21,172 bases of DNA, taken from the NCBI RefSeq assembly GCF_946998255.1, contig NZ_CAMPYN010000018.1, forward strand, positions 1 to 21,172, given 5' to 3'. The notes beneath the pieces are model-generated. The model had not been told where the DNA came from. It made no database searches and was given only the letters and a program-made list of their open reading frames with translations. The position numbers and the translations under genes were made by a program. The DNA comes from an uncultured Helcococcus sp. (GTDB lineage: Bacteria > Bacillota > Clostridia > Tissierellales > Peptoniphilaceae). Below, in pieces: positions 1-6,569 of this stretch (its first letter is position 1; each line of letters begins with the position of its first letter).

Positions 1-2
1 AA

Positions 3-665
3 AAGACAGAAGTATTTTTAAGAGATGAATTTTTAAAAGTTTTAGAAGAAGATTTCAAGGACATGGACTTTGAATTTTCAATAGACACAATAGATCCACA
101 AACAATCCTTTGCAAATATCCTAAAATTTTTAAATCTAATTATTTAACACAAAATATAAGACTTGAAATAGGAAGTCTTGCAGCATGGACACCTGCAATT
201 GATGTTGAAATTGCGCCATTAATTAGCGATGCATATCCAGACGTATTTAAGGAAAAAACTAATATAAGAACAGTATCAGCAGAGAGAACTTTTTGGGAAA
301 AAGCGACTATACTTCATCAGGAAGCAAATAGACTAGAATCATCTCGTATACCACAAAGATATGCAAGACATTATTATGATCTATATAGAATAGCAAATTC
401 AAAATATAAAAACAAATCCCTAGAAGATATGAATTTACTAAAAAAAGTAACAGAATTTAAAATGAAATTTTATCATATAAAGTGGGCAAAGTATGAAGAA
501 ATACTAAATGGTAGATTAAAATTAATTCCGGATGAATTAAGATTGCATGAATTAGTAAAAGACTATAAAGATATGGCAGAAATGATTTATGGGGACTATC
601 CAAGTTTTGAAGAGATTATAAAAGGTCTTCAAGCACTAGAAAAAGAAATTAATAAGTTAATATAA
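3..665 (+). CDS. AbiEii-type nucleotidyltransferase toxin, 5'-truncated by window edge
   Basis: The reading frame is open from base 3, so the ATG at 63 is probably internal and the gene starts outside the window; 220 residues are visible. The family mark is a conserved block at about 270-400: ERTFWEKATILH, then an Arg/Gln-rich linker, then RHYYDLYRI. In the AbiEii/AbiGii family (PF08843, also the MenT toxins) the Lys of the first motif and the Asp of the second are active-site residues of an NTP transferase that modifies tRNA or other RNA; both are present here. Family members are usually about 280-320 residues, so roughly the N-terminal quarter to third is missing, including the GS and DxD nucleotide-binding motifs. 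The cognate antitoxin (AbiEi-like) normally lies just upstream and cannot be seen. The visible part has no frameshift or stop. A role in abortive infection or toxin-antitoxin function is inferred from the family only. Confidence 0.8.
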   Translation, partial: KTEVFLRDEFLKVLEEDFKDMDFEFSIDTIDPQTILCKYPKIFKSNYLTQNIRLEIGSLAAWTPAIDVEIAPLISDAYPDVFKEKTNIRTVSAERTFWEKATILHQEANRLESSRIPQRYARHYYDLYRIANSKYKNKSLEDMNLLKKVTEFKMKFYHIKWAKYEEILNGRLKLIPDELRLHELVKDYKDMAEMIYGDYPSFEEIIKGLQALEKEINKLI

Positions 666-1034
666 TTCTTCCGATAATAACAATATAGTGCCCAAGATTA
701 AAGTAAAATAAATCTTACTTGTTATTAGTATTTATCATGATAATAGACAAATCTAAAGCAATATTTTATCAAGTATATAAAGTATAATAACAAATAAGTA
801 AAAAAATATTTCAAACAATATGAGATTTAACACAGATATGTATACTTATAATGATGATGAAAAGGAAAACTTAACTTTTGATTGGTTTATAAGAATACAG
901 GCTAAAATTAAGATATAAGTCTTGGCAATGCAATATATGACAAAGGACAATAATATTCTATTATGAAAAATTCTATTAAGAATATATGAAAAGACTGAGG
1001 CATATGACCTAAACCTCAGTCTCTTATTATTCTA
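666..1034. other. Intergenic stretch without a convincing gene
   Basis: About 370 bases separate the toxin gene from the convergent PTS operon. The only open frame of note is 820-918 on the plus strand (ATG to TAA, 32 residues). It has no ribosome-binding site upstream and no recognisable similarity, so I do not call it. The stretch contains nested inverted repeats at 675-727, a 12-bp perfect palindrome TTATCATGATAA at 732-743, and the terminator at 992-1022. It could be decayed DNA at the edge of a defence island. Confidence 0.5.
992..1022 (-). terminator. Rho-independent terminator of the PTS operon
   Basis: A perfect 9-bp stem, AGACTGAGG (992-1000) with CCTCAGTCT (1014-1022), encloses a 13-base loop. 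It lies 12 bases past the stop codon of the EIIB gene on the minus strand. Read on the minus strand the stem is followed by a T-rich but interrupted run (TTTCATATATT). On the plus strand it is also followed by T-rich sequence, so it may stop transcription from both sides. Confidence 0.7.
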
Positions 1035-1337
1035 TTAATCTTTTAGCTTATCTTTAACCATTTCGATAACTTTATCACCTCTCATCATTCCATAATCCAT
1101 CATATCAATAGTTTCTACAATTTTATCTGGATATTTTTCTCTTAATGATTCTAAATTAAAAGCAACTTGTGGCCCTAATAATATAATATCAGCATTACCA
1201 GCTTGAGCTTCTATTTCTGAGAGTGAATAAGCATTTATGCTTGTATCGTAATTAATTTCATCAGCATATTTTTTCATTTTTGTTACGAGTAATGAAGTTG
1301 ACATTCCAGCGGAACAGAATAATACTATATTTCTCAT
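1035..1337 (-). CDS. PTS lactose/cellobiose-family EIIB component
   Basis: A 100-residue cytoplasmic phosphocarrier, the usual size for stand-alone EIIB of the Lac/cellobiose family (CelA/ChbB type, PF02302). The N-terminal strand leads into CSAGMSTSLL, a P-loop-like turn in which Cys8 is the phosphorylated residue. The C-terminal part carries the typical IDMMDYGMMRGDKV segment. It would take phosphate from an EIIA protein and pass it to the sugar bound by the neighbouring EIIC. The ribosome site AGGAG precedes the ATG, and the gene begins only 9 bases after the EIIC stop. It is the last gene of the minus-strand operon and is followed by a hairpin terminator. No EIIA gene lies in this operon, so the phosphate donor must be encoded elsewhere. 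The substrate cannot be read from the sequence. Confidence 0.93.
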   Translation of the reverse strand: MRNIVLFCSAGMSTSLLVTKMKKYADEINYDTSINAYSLSEIEAQAGNADIILLGPQVAFNLESLREKYPDKIVETIDMMDYGMMRGDKVIEMVKDKLKD

Positions 1338-1346
1338 ATAAATCTC

Positions 1347-2609
1347 CTAATTTTTGTCAGAGTTTAATTCTTTTTGTAATTTCATGTTATCATCAGCTTT
1401 AAAGAATGGTAAATAAATTAGTACATTTATTATAATTGTTACTATTTGTAATATGGCACCACTTATTTTACCACCAGAGGCTAAAAATCCTGCAATAACT
1501 GGAGGAGTAGTCCATGGTAATATTGCTCCAATTGGTTTAGGTACTAAACCAAAATACATGGCATAGTATGTGATAAGAGCTGTAACTACAGGAGCTGCAA
1601 CAAATGGTATTACCATCCTGAAATTTAAGATTGTAGGGAAACCAAATAGCACAGGTTCTGCTACTTGGAAACTTACTGGAGCTATTGATAATTTACCTAG
1701 TGTTTTATTTTCCTTACTCTTTGAGAAGAAGAATAAGAGTATAGCAAGTGCCATTACGCAGCCAGCACCACCAGAGAATACAAAATTATAGAGGTATTCA
1801 TAGGTGATAATATGAGGTAATTCTTGACCAGCTTGATAAGCTAACCTGTTAGCGTCTGAATTTGCTATTAAAAGAGGTTCTAGTATAGGTCCAGTAACTT
1901 GTGCTCCATGTATACCAAACATCCAGAAGAAACATTGTATAAAAATTACAATTATTATACCTGGTAATGTTTTTGTTAAAAGTTCTAATGGTTTAGCGAT
2001 TGTATCAGCTATTAATGAATGTATATTTTCAACTCCTATTTGGTTTAGTCCAAGAAGAACTAAAAACCATAGTAAAATAATGAAGAACCCAGGTATTATA
2101 GCTGAAAACGCTCTACTTACATTAGGGGGTACGGTATCAGGCATTTTTATAGTTATATTTTTTTTCACAAAGAAGTTAAAAATCTCTGTACTTATTAAAG
2201 AAACAATAATCCCCACAAATAATCCAGCCGTACCTAAGTATTTATAAGGGAATCCATTACCTGCATCTGATGTAATTAGAGGTGTTAATAATACATATGA
2301 GCCTAATGAAAGCACACCTGCTGAAATTCCATCAACTTTGTAATGATTAGCTAAATTATATGCTACGGCAAAAGTAACAACTAAACCAACTATTCCAAAA
2401 GTTGAATCAGTAGCTTTGAAAAAATATGATGCTAGACCAATTTTATTTAACCAATTAGTAAAGCTTTCTATTGGAAAGTTCCCAATTAACATAAATATAG
2501 AACCAACTATAATAAGTGGCATAGACATCGCCATAGCGTCTCTTAAAGCTATAAGGTGTCTTTGTGTACTTATTTTAGCAGCTAATTTTTGTATTTTTTG
2601 ACTATTCAT
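1347..2609 (-). CDS. PTS cellobiose-family EIIC permease
   Basis: A 420-residue polytopic membrane protein with about ten hydrophobic helices, matching stand-alone EIIC of the Lac/cellobiose family (CelB/ChbC type, PF02378, usual length 410-450). The N-terminus has the characteristic RHLIALRDAMAMSMPLIIVGS segment. The region around residues 225-285 (GIHGAQVTGPILEPLL, then PHIITYEYLYNFVFSGGAG) corresponds to the substrate-binding and phosphotransfer loop. The tail ends in a short charged cytoplasmic stretch. It moves the sugar across the membrane and holds it for phosphorylation by the EIIB encoded 9 bases downstream. The start is supported by a GAGG ribosome site 5 bases before the ATG, and the upstream gene stops 16 bases earlier. 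The family also transports cellobiose, lichenan breakdown products, chitobiose and related disaccharides; the particular substrate is unknown. Confidence 0.93.
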   Translation of the reverse strand: MNSQKIQKLAAKISTQRHLIALRDAMAMSMPLIIVGSIFMLIGNFPIESFTNWLNKIGLASYFFKATDSTFGIVGLVVTFAVAYNLANHYKVDGISAGVLSLGSYVLLTPLITSDAGNGFPYKYLGTAGLFVGIIVSLISTEIFNFFVKKNITIKMPDTVPPNVSRAFSAIIPGFFIILLWFLVLLGLNQIGVENIHSLIADTIAKPLELLTKTLPGIIIVIFIQCFFWMFGIHGAQVTGPILEPLLIANSDANRLAYQAGQELPHIITYEYLYNFVFSGGAGCVMALAILLFFFSKSKENKTLGKLSIAPVSFQVAEPVLFGFPTILNFRMVIPFVAAPVVTALITYYAMYFGLVPKPIGAILPWTTPPVIAGFLASGGKISGAILQIVTIIINVLIYLPFFKADDNMKLQKELNSDKN

Positions 2610-2625
2610 ATAATCCTCACTTATT

Positions 2626-3549
2626 TTATCTTATATTTGATCTACCTAACATTATTAATTGATGTCTTCTTCCTCTAATGGCTTCCCCTAAAGCGAATAT
2701 ATTTTCAGGAAGAGCGATACCATTAAAAGAATCACCTATGTGCTGTATATCTGCTCCACAAGCCTTTGAAGCAAGTCCAATTTTCTTTATAGTATATATA
2801 TCGGAAGAATCTTGACTAGTTCCATTTGCTGTTAGTATTAAAACTTTATCTTTTATATCTTTACCTTTATTATAATTTTTCACATAGTCACATATTTCTC
2901 TTAAGTCATGCTCCATAAATTGAGGAACAGTGTAAGGTGCAGGGACTAATAGTATATCAATACCAGTTTCAATAAAACTTTTTGCTATTTCTAAATTCAT
3001 AATGGGCTCATCAACACCAGCTCCGTGCATCTTACCTGCAATAATAAGACCTTTGAAATGTTCTTTAGCAAGTGAGATTGATTCTAGAATTGAAGAATTA
3101 GAAACTCCTGTGCCAGGATTTCCTGTTAAGCAAATAAAATCAAATCCAAGTTCATTTGCTTTTTTTAAGGTTTTAGGAGAAACAATCCTTCCTATTGAAA
3201 TTTCTGATCTTCCTTCTTTCATAGGAGCATTGTGATCTATTGGTTCTAAATTTATACCAATAGCTCTGCCTACAGCTTTTTTTATCCATTTTATAGGATT
3301 TTCATCAAGCTTTTCTGGAACACCGACTATTTTAGGTTGTAAAACATCCAAAGCATTAAACATTATTAAATCTGCACCTGCCGCTCTTTCAAATTCGGCA
3401 TTTGTCACACCGTTTAGCATTGGAGTGCTACTAGCAACATTTTCTGCCATTATAGTTCTACCTTCTGAAGCTAAAATAGCCTGTTTTAACTCTAAAGGCT
3501 TTACACTAAGAAAATCACTAGCACTATAGTCTAATAATCTTTTATTCAT
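2626..3549 (-). CDS. TIM-barrel-like PTS-associated protein (DUF7916 / PEP-mutase-like), function unknown
   Basis: A 307-residue soluble protein and the first gene of the PTS operon. It has alternating strand-helix segments like a TIM barrel: an early strand ending in GRTIMAENV, then ADLIMFNALDV, GINLEP, FICLTGNPGTG, LIIAGKMHG, ILLVPAPYTVP, VLILTANG and, near the end, a distinctive IQHIGDSFNG followed by AIRGRRHQL. I match it from memory to a family annotated variously as DUF7916 or PEP-phosphonomutase-like, often found beside Lac/cellobiose-type PTS genes; I recall no biochemical function for it. The operon position suggests action on the imported sugar phosphate, or a regulatory role. A strong GGAGG precedes the ATG, and the gene sits immediately downstream of the promoter and palindromic operator. 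No signal peptide or membrane segment is visible. The fold and PTS link are more secure than any named reaction. Confidence 0.6.
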   Translation of the reverse strand: MNKRLLDYSASDFLSVKPLELKQAILASEGRTIMAENVASSTPMLNGVTNAEFERAAGADLIMFNALDVLQPKIVGVPEKLDENPIKWIKKAVGRAIGINLEPIDHNAPMKEGRSEISIGRIVSPKTLKKANELGFDFICLTGNPGTGVSNSSILESISLAKEHFKGLIIAGKMHGAGVDEPIMNLEIAKSFIETGIDILLVPAPYTVPQFMEHDLREICDYVKNYNKGKDIKDKVLILTANGTSQDSSDIYTIKKIGLASKACGADIQHIGDSFNGIALPENIFALGEAIRGRRHQLIMLGRSNIR

Positions 3550-3569
3550 TACTTCCTCCTTTTTAATTA

Positions 3570-3591
3570 ATAACTTGTTATAACAAGTTAT
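3570..3591. promoter_or_regulatory. Primary operator: perfect 22-bp palindrome
   Basis: The 11-base half-site ATAACTTGTTA is followed directly by its exact reverse complement TAACAAGTTAT. It lies just downstream of the predicted PTS-operon start site and upstream of the gene's ribosome site. Perfect dyads of about this length, rich in T and A with a central alternating core, are typical of GntR/HutC-family operators. The adjacent divergent GntR gene is the obvious candidate ligand-responsive repressor. Binding is inferred from position and symmetry. Confidence 0.75.
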
Positions 3592-3602
3592 GTGTTAATA
3601 AT

Positions 3603-3631
3603 AATATATATCTAAATGAAAACATTGTCAA
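3603..3631 (-). promoter_or_regulatory. Promoter of the PTS operon
   Basis: On the minus strand a consensus -35 box TTGACA (3631-3626) and a -10 box TATATT (3608-3603, five of six consensus bases) are spaced by exactly 17 bases. Transcription would start near 3596, about 47 bases before the ATG at 3549. The palindrome at 3570-3591 then lies a few bases inside the transcript, a typical repressor position. Confidence 0.72.
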
Positions 3632-3638
3632 TAAATTA

Positions 3639-3647
3639 TGGTATAAT
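3639..3647 (+). promoter_or_regulatory. Extended -10 promoter of the GntR gene
   Basis: The plus strand reads TGGTATAAT, that is a TG-n extension followed by a perfect -10 box TATAAT at 3642-3647. No good -35 hexamer is seen at 16-18 bases upstream, which is common for extended -10 promoters. The start would be near 3654, leaving a leader of about 70 bases that contains the second operator-like site. This promoter lies just behind the -35 of the opposing PTS promoter. Confidence 0.55.
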
Positions 3648-3699
3648 TTATTTAATATTAAAATTATATAAAAATAAATTTATTAAATTATAAGGAAAA

Positions 3700-3714
3700 T
3701 GTTATAACAAGTTA
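3700..3714. promoter_or_regulatory. Second operator-like site over the GntR leader
   Basis: The 15-mer TGTTATAACAAGTTA at 3700-3714 is identical to 3576-3590 of the main palindrome. It keeps one complete half plus the central core, while the outer part of the other half has diverged. It touches the AGGAG ribosome site (3714-3718) of the GntR gene. It is placed to let the regulator repress its own transcript by roadblock or promoter occlusion. Confidence 0.65.
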
Positions 3715-3723
3715 GGAGATATA

Positions 3724-4434
3724 ATGTTAGACTCATCAATAAATACACCATTATATTATCAACTATATGAAACTCTGGTTGATTATATAAATGAAGAATT
3801 AAAAGAAAATGATAAATTACCAACAGAAAAAGAAATTTGTATTGAATATAGTGTAAGCAGAACTACAGTAAGATTAGCATTGGATGAATTACAAAGGCGA
3901 GGCTATATTTATAGATTACAGGGGAAAGGATCCTTTGTAGCAGAAATTAAAAATAAGGTTAATAATTCATTTATTTCACTAGATTTAAGAAATCATTTTC
4001 ATAATATAAATTTAAATGAAATCAACTATATAATTTCTGATATAACAAAAAAGGAAGCTAATTTACAACTTCAACAAAAAATGGGTTTAAAAACAAATCA
4101 TACCGTCAAAACATTTACAATTGATTACATTATTGAAAATAAAAATATTTGTAGAGATATATTTATATTTAAATCTGATTGTTTTAACCATATTGACAAA
4201 AATTTTATTAAGGGAGACGAAATAGATAATATTCTAACTAAAAATGGAGTAGAAATTAAAGCTATAGAGGAACAATATAATATAGCAAAATTTGATGATA
4301 ATTCTAAAGAAAATGATGCGTTAAATATTATTAAAGAATATTATGATAAAAATAATGAAATAGTGATTATTTTAAATAGAAAAATCCTAATTAACAAATA
4401 CTCTTATTCTAATATATTTTGGATTGATCAATAA
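3724..4434 (+). CDS. GntR-family transcriptional regulator (HutC/UTRA type)
   Basis: A 236-residue DNA-binding regulator. Residues about 7-73 form the GntR winged helix: PLYYQLYETL, then LPTEKEICIEYSVSRTTVR (recognition helix), then ALDELQRRGYIYRLQGKGSFV (wing). Residues about 90-230 look like a UTRA effector-binding domain, which in this subfamily often senses sugar phosphates. The length fits HutC-subfamily members. It is divergent from the PTS operon with 174 bases between the starts, so it very likely represses that operon through the palindrome at 3570-3591 and itself through the copy at 3700-3714, with release by the phosphorylated sugar. AGGAG lies 5 bases before the ATG. The C-terminal half is diverged and Lys/Asn-rich, so the effector cannot be guessed. 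No clear terminator follows the gene. Confidence 0.92.
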   Translation: MLDSSINTPLYYQLYETLVDYINEELKENDKLPTEKEICIEYSVSRTTVRLALDELQRRGYIYRLQGKGSFVAEIKNKVNNSFISLDLRNHFHNINLNEINYIISDITKKEANLQLQQKMGLKTNHTVKTFTIDYIIENKNICRDIFIFKSDCFNHIDKNFIKGDEIDNILTKNGVEIKAIEEQYNIAKFDDNSKENDALNIIKEYYDKNNEIVIILNRKILINKYSYSNIFWIDQ

Positions 4435-4534
4435 ATTAAATACATAGATTTGAATTTTAAATGAAATAACTTCATAACTTACTAAAATATTTCTCAATGT
4501 TATATAATTTAGATTTATGTGAGCTTTTATCAAA

Positions 4535-4563
4535 TTGAAGATTCATCGTGTTTATGTTAATAT
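4535..4563 (+). promoter_or_regulatory. Promoter of the siderophore uptake operon
   Basis: The -35 box TTGAAG (4535-4540) and -10 box TAATAT (4558-4563) are spaced by 17 bases. A TG dinucleotide at 4555-4556 gives an extended -10. It lies 37 bases before the ATG at 4600, a short leader with a ribosome site. Inverted repeats overlap its downstream half. Confidence 0.6.
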
Positions 4564-4578
4564 ATAAACGTTATTAAC
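4550..4578. promoter_or_regulatory. Overlapping inverted repeats, candidate iron-responsive operator
   Basis: Two inverted repeats overlap the -10 box and start site. GTTTAT (4550-4555) pairs with ATAAAC (4564-4569). GTTAATA (4556-4562) pairs with TATTAAC (4572-4578) across 9 bases with no mismatch. The position suits a repressor of an iron-uptake operon. The sequence does not match the classical Fur 7-1-7 or IdeR box well, so the regulator is uncertain and chance symmetry in AT-rich DNA remains possible. Confidence 0.4.
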
Positions 4579-4599
4579 AATTTATTAAGGGAGAATTTT

Positions 4600-5604
4600 A
4601 TGAAAAATAAATTGCTTGTGATAGCTTTATTACTATCACTTTTACTTACAGCTTGTTCTAATAAAGAAGATCAAGAAGTAAATACGAAAGATGAAACAAA
4701 TGCTGAATCTTCAGCTGAAACTGTAAAGATAAAAGATTTAACAGGTGAGGTAGAAGTTAGAAGAAATCCTAAAAAGGTTGCAGCTCTTGATAATAGGACT
4801 TTTGAAACACTTGAAAATTGGGGAATCAAATTGGTTGCGGCTCCAAAAGCAGTTATGCCAGCGACAAGCGGCTACAAAACAGATGAAACAATCGCTGATA
4901 TTGGAAACCATAGAGAGCCAAATTTAGAAGCCTTGGCTGCTACGGATCCTGACCTTGTAATTGTTGGTCAAAGGTTCGGGTCTCATTATGATGAAATTAA
5001 AAAACTTTTACCTAATGCTGACATCATTAATCTTAACTGGGATGTAAGTAAAGAAGCAGAAAAGCCAGGTGAGAATCTAATAAATGGTTTCAAAGATTCA
5101 ATTGATAGTTTAGGATCAATTTTCGACAAAAAAGCAGAAGCAGAAGAGTTAAAGAAGAATCTTGATGCTTCAATTGCTAAAGCAAAAGATGCCTACCAAG
5201 GAGGTAGTGTTGTTTCCGTGGTAGTATCTGGTGGAGAAATTGGTTACTCTGCACCGGCTTTTGGTAGGGTATGGGGTCCATTATACCAAGTTCTTGATTT
5301 AACACCTGCTATAGAAATAGACAATACTTCAAGTGATCACAAAGGTGATGAGATATCTGTAGAAGCTATAGCTCAAGCAAATCCTAAATATTTACTTGTT
5401 TTAGATAGGGATGCTGCTACTAGCAATACTGGTGAAGAATCAATACCGGCTAGTGATGTTATTGAAGGTTCACAAGCCTTAAAAAATGTAGATGCTATTA
5501 AAAATTCAAATATTTATTACGCACCAGCCGATACCTATACTAATGAATCACCACAAACTTTCATTAAGATTTTTGAAGGTCTAGCAGAATTATTTACTAA
5601 ATAA
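4600..5604 (+). CDS. Ferric-siderophore ABC transporter, substrate-binding lipoprotein (CeuE/FatB/YclQ class)
   Basis: A 334-residue extracellular lipoprotein. The N-terminus has a Lys-containing start, a Leu-rich core and the lipobox LTAC, with Cys19 the lipidated residue; a charged linker follows to about residue 42. The rest is a periplasmic-binding-protein type 2 fold (PF01497) that holds the ferric siderophore outside the membrane and delivers it to the permeases encoded next. Compared from memory with Campylobacter CeuE, the ligand-contact residues appear kept: Arg125 (GQRFGSHY), Arg223 (FGRVWG), His247 (SSDHKGDEIS), Arg270 (VLDRD) and Tyr313 (ADTYTNES). This favours a catecholate-type ferric complex, including forms where His and Tyr complete the iron sphere. 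AAGGGAG lies 6 bases before the ATG. The stop overlaps the next start in TAATG, which suggests translational coupling. The exact siderophore cannot be determined. Confidence 0.9.
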   Translation: MKNKLLVIALLLSLLLTACSNKEDQEVNTKDETNAESSAETVKIKDLTGEVEVRRNPKKVAALDNRTFETLENWGIKLVAAPKAVMPATSGYKTDETIADIGNHREPNLEALAATDPDLVIVGQRFGSHYDEIKKLLPNADIINLNWDVSKEAEKPGENLINGFKDSIDSLGSIFDKKAEAEELKKNLDASIAKAKDAYQGGSVVSVVVSGGEIGYSAPAFGRVWGPLYQVLDLTPAIEIDNTSSDHKGDEISVEAIAQANPKYLLVLDRDAATSNTGEESIPASDVIEGSQALKNVDAIKNSNIYYAPADTYTNESPQTFIKIFEGLAELFTK

Positions 5605-6569
5605 TGAAAAATACTAAATATACTAAAAAAATCGATAAGTCCTTGATATTTCTTATGGTCTTAGTTATCTTGATGGCTACAATCTCTATTTTCACAGGTG
5701 CCTACAATATTAGAGACCACCATGAAGGCTGGAGAATGATATTTATAACTAGGATACCAAGGACCCTAAGTCTTATGTTAACAGGTGTTGCTATGGCCAT
5801 GTCAGGTATAGTAATGCAGCTTATTACTCAAAACAAGCTTGTAGAACCTACAACGACAGGAACTATTCAATGGGCAGGTTTCGGTTTGATTTTGGCATAC
5901 ATTATTGTACCTTCTGCTAGTTTGTTTTTAAGGACGACAGCTGCTATAGTTTTTTCCTTTCTTGGCTCAATGATATTTTTCATATTGTTGAGAAATATTA
6001 AATTACAATCATCATATTTTGTACCAATTTTAGGTATAATGATGGGGGCAGTTGTATCTGCTTTCACAACTTTTATAGCTCTTGAGTTTAATATGAGCCA
6101 ATCTCTTGAAATATGGTTTGCAGGTTCATTTACCCAAATTCAAAGAGGTAGGTATGAATATCTTTATATAATAATATTGGTAACTATTGTTATTTATTAT
6201 CTTGCAAACAGGTTGACTATTATAGGTCTTGGAGAAGATGTGTCAACGAATCTCGGTTTAAATTATAAAAAAATATTGCTTATTTCTATTGCTATGGTAT
6301 CAATTACTACAGGAGTAGTTGCTTCTGTTGTAGGAAATGTTCCCTTCCTCGGGATTATAGTACCAAATCTTGTTTCTATGTATAGGGGAGATAATCTAAA
6401 AGATAATCTTCCTTATGCTTGTTTAAGTGCTATGCTAGTAATAATTATAGCTGACCTTATAGCTAGGACTATTATAGCTCCTTTTGAAGTTCCAGTTTCT
6501 CTGATACTTGGATCTATAGGTGCTATAGTATTTTTAATTATAGTTTTTACTAAAGGAGGGAAAAAGTGA
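5604..6569 (+). CDS. Ferric-siderophore ABC transporter permease 1 (FecCD family, CeuB/FatD/YclN-like)
   Basis: A 321-residue integral membrane protein with about nine to ten hydrophobic helices (PF01032). The segment MAMSGIVMQLITQNKLVEPT followed by TTGTIQWAG is typical of the CeuB/FatD/YclN branch. VPFLGIIVPNLVSMYRGD near residues 250-267 is the cytoplasmic coupling region that contacts the ATPase. It pairs with the second permease to form the import channel. Its ATG overlaps the preceding stop in TAATG and no good ribosome site is seen before it, so it probably depends on ribosomes finishing the lipoprotein gene. The coding region ends in a 4-base overlap with the next gene. Confidence 0.92.
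   Translation: MKNTKYTKKIDKSLIFLMVLVILMATISIFTGAYNIRDHHEGWRMIFITRIPRTLSLMLTGVAMAMSGIVMQLITQNKLVEPTTTGTIQWAGFGLILAYIIVPSASLFLRTTAAIVFSFLGSMIFFILLRNIKLQSSYFVPILGIMMGAVVSAFTTFIALEFNMSQSLEIWFAGSFTQIQRGRYEYLYIIILVTIVIYYLANRLTIIGLGEDVSTNLGLNYKKILLISIAMVSITTGVVASVVGNVPFLGIIVPNLVSMYRGDNLKDNLPYACLSAMLVIIIADLIARTIIAPFEVPVSLILGSIGAIVFLIIVFTKGGKK

Noticed and set aside
820..918. A 32-residue open frame in the gap after the toxin gene
   Set aside because: It has no ribosome-binding site and no recognisable motif, and its length is expected by chance.
1570..3235. Plus-strand open frames opposite the PTS permease and TIM-barrel genes
   Set aside because: They are antisense shadows of genes with clear family motifs and good ribosome sites.
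4435..4599. Riboswitch or terminator between the regulator and the siderophore operon
   Set aside because: Only weak AT-rich pairings occur and there is no hairpin with a T-tract; the predicted start leaves a leader of about 30 bases, too short for a riboswitch.
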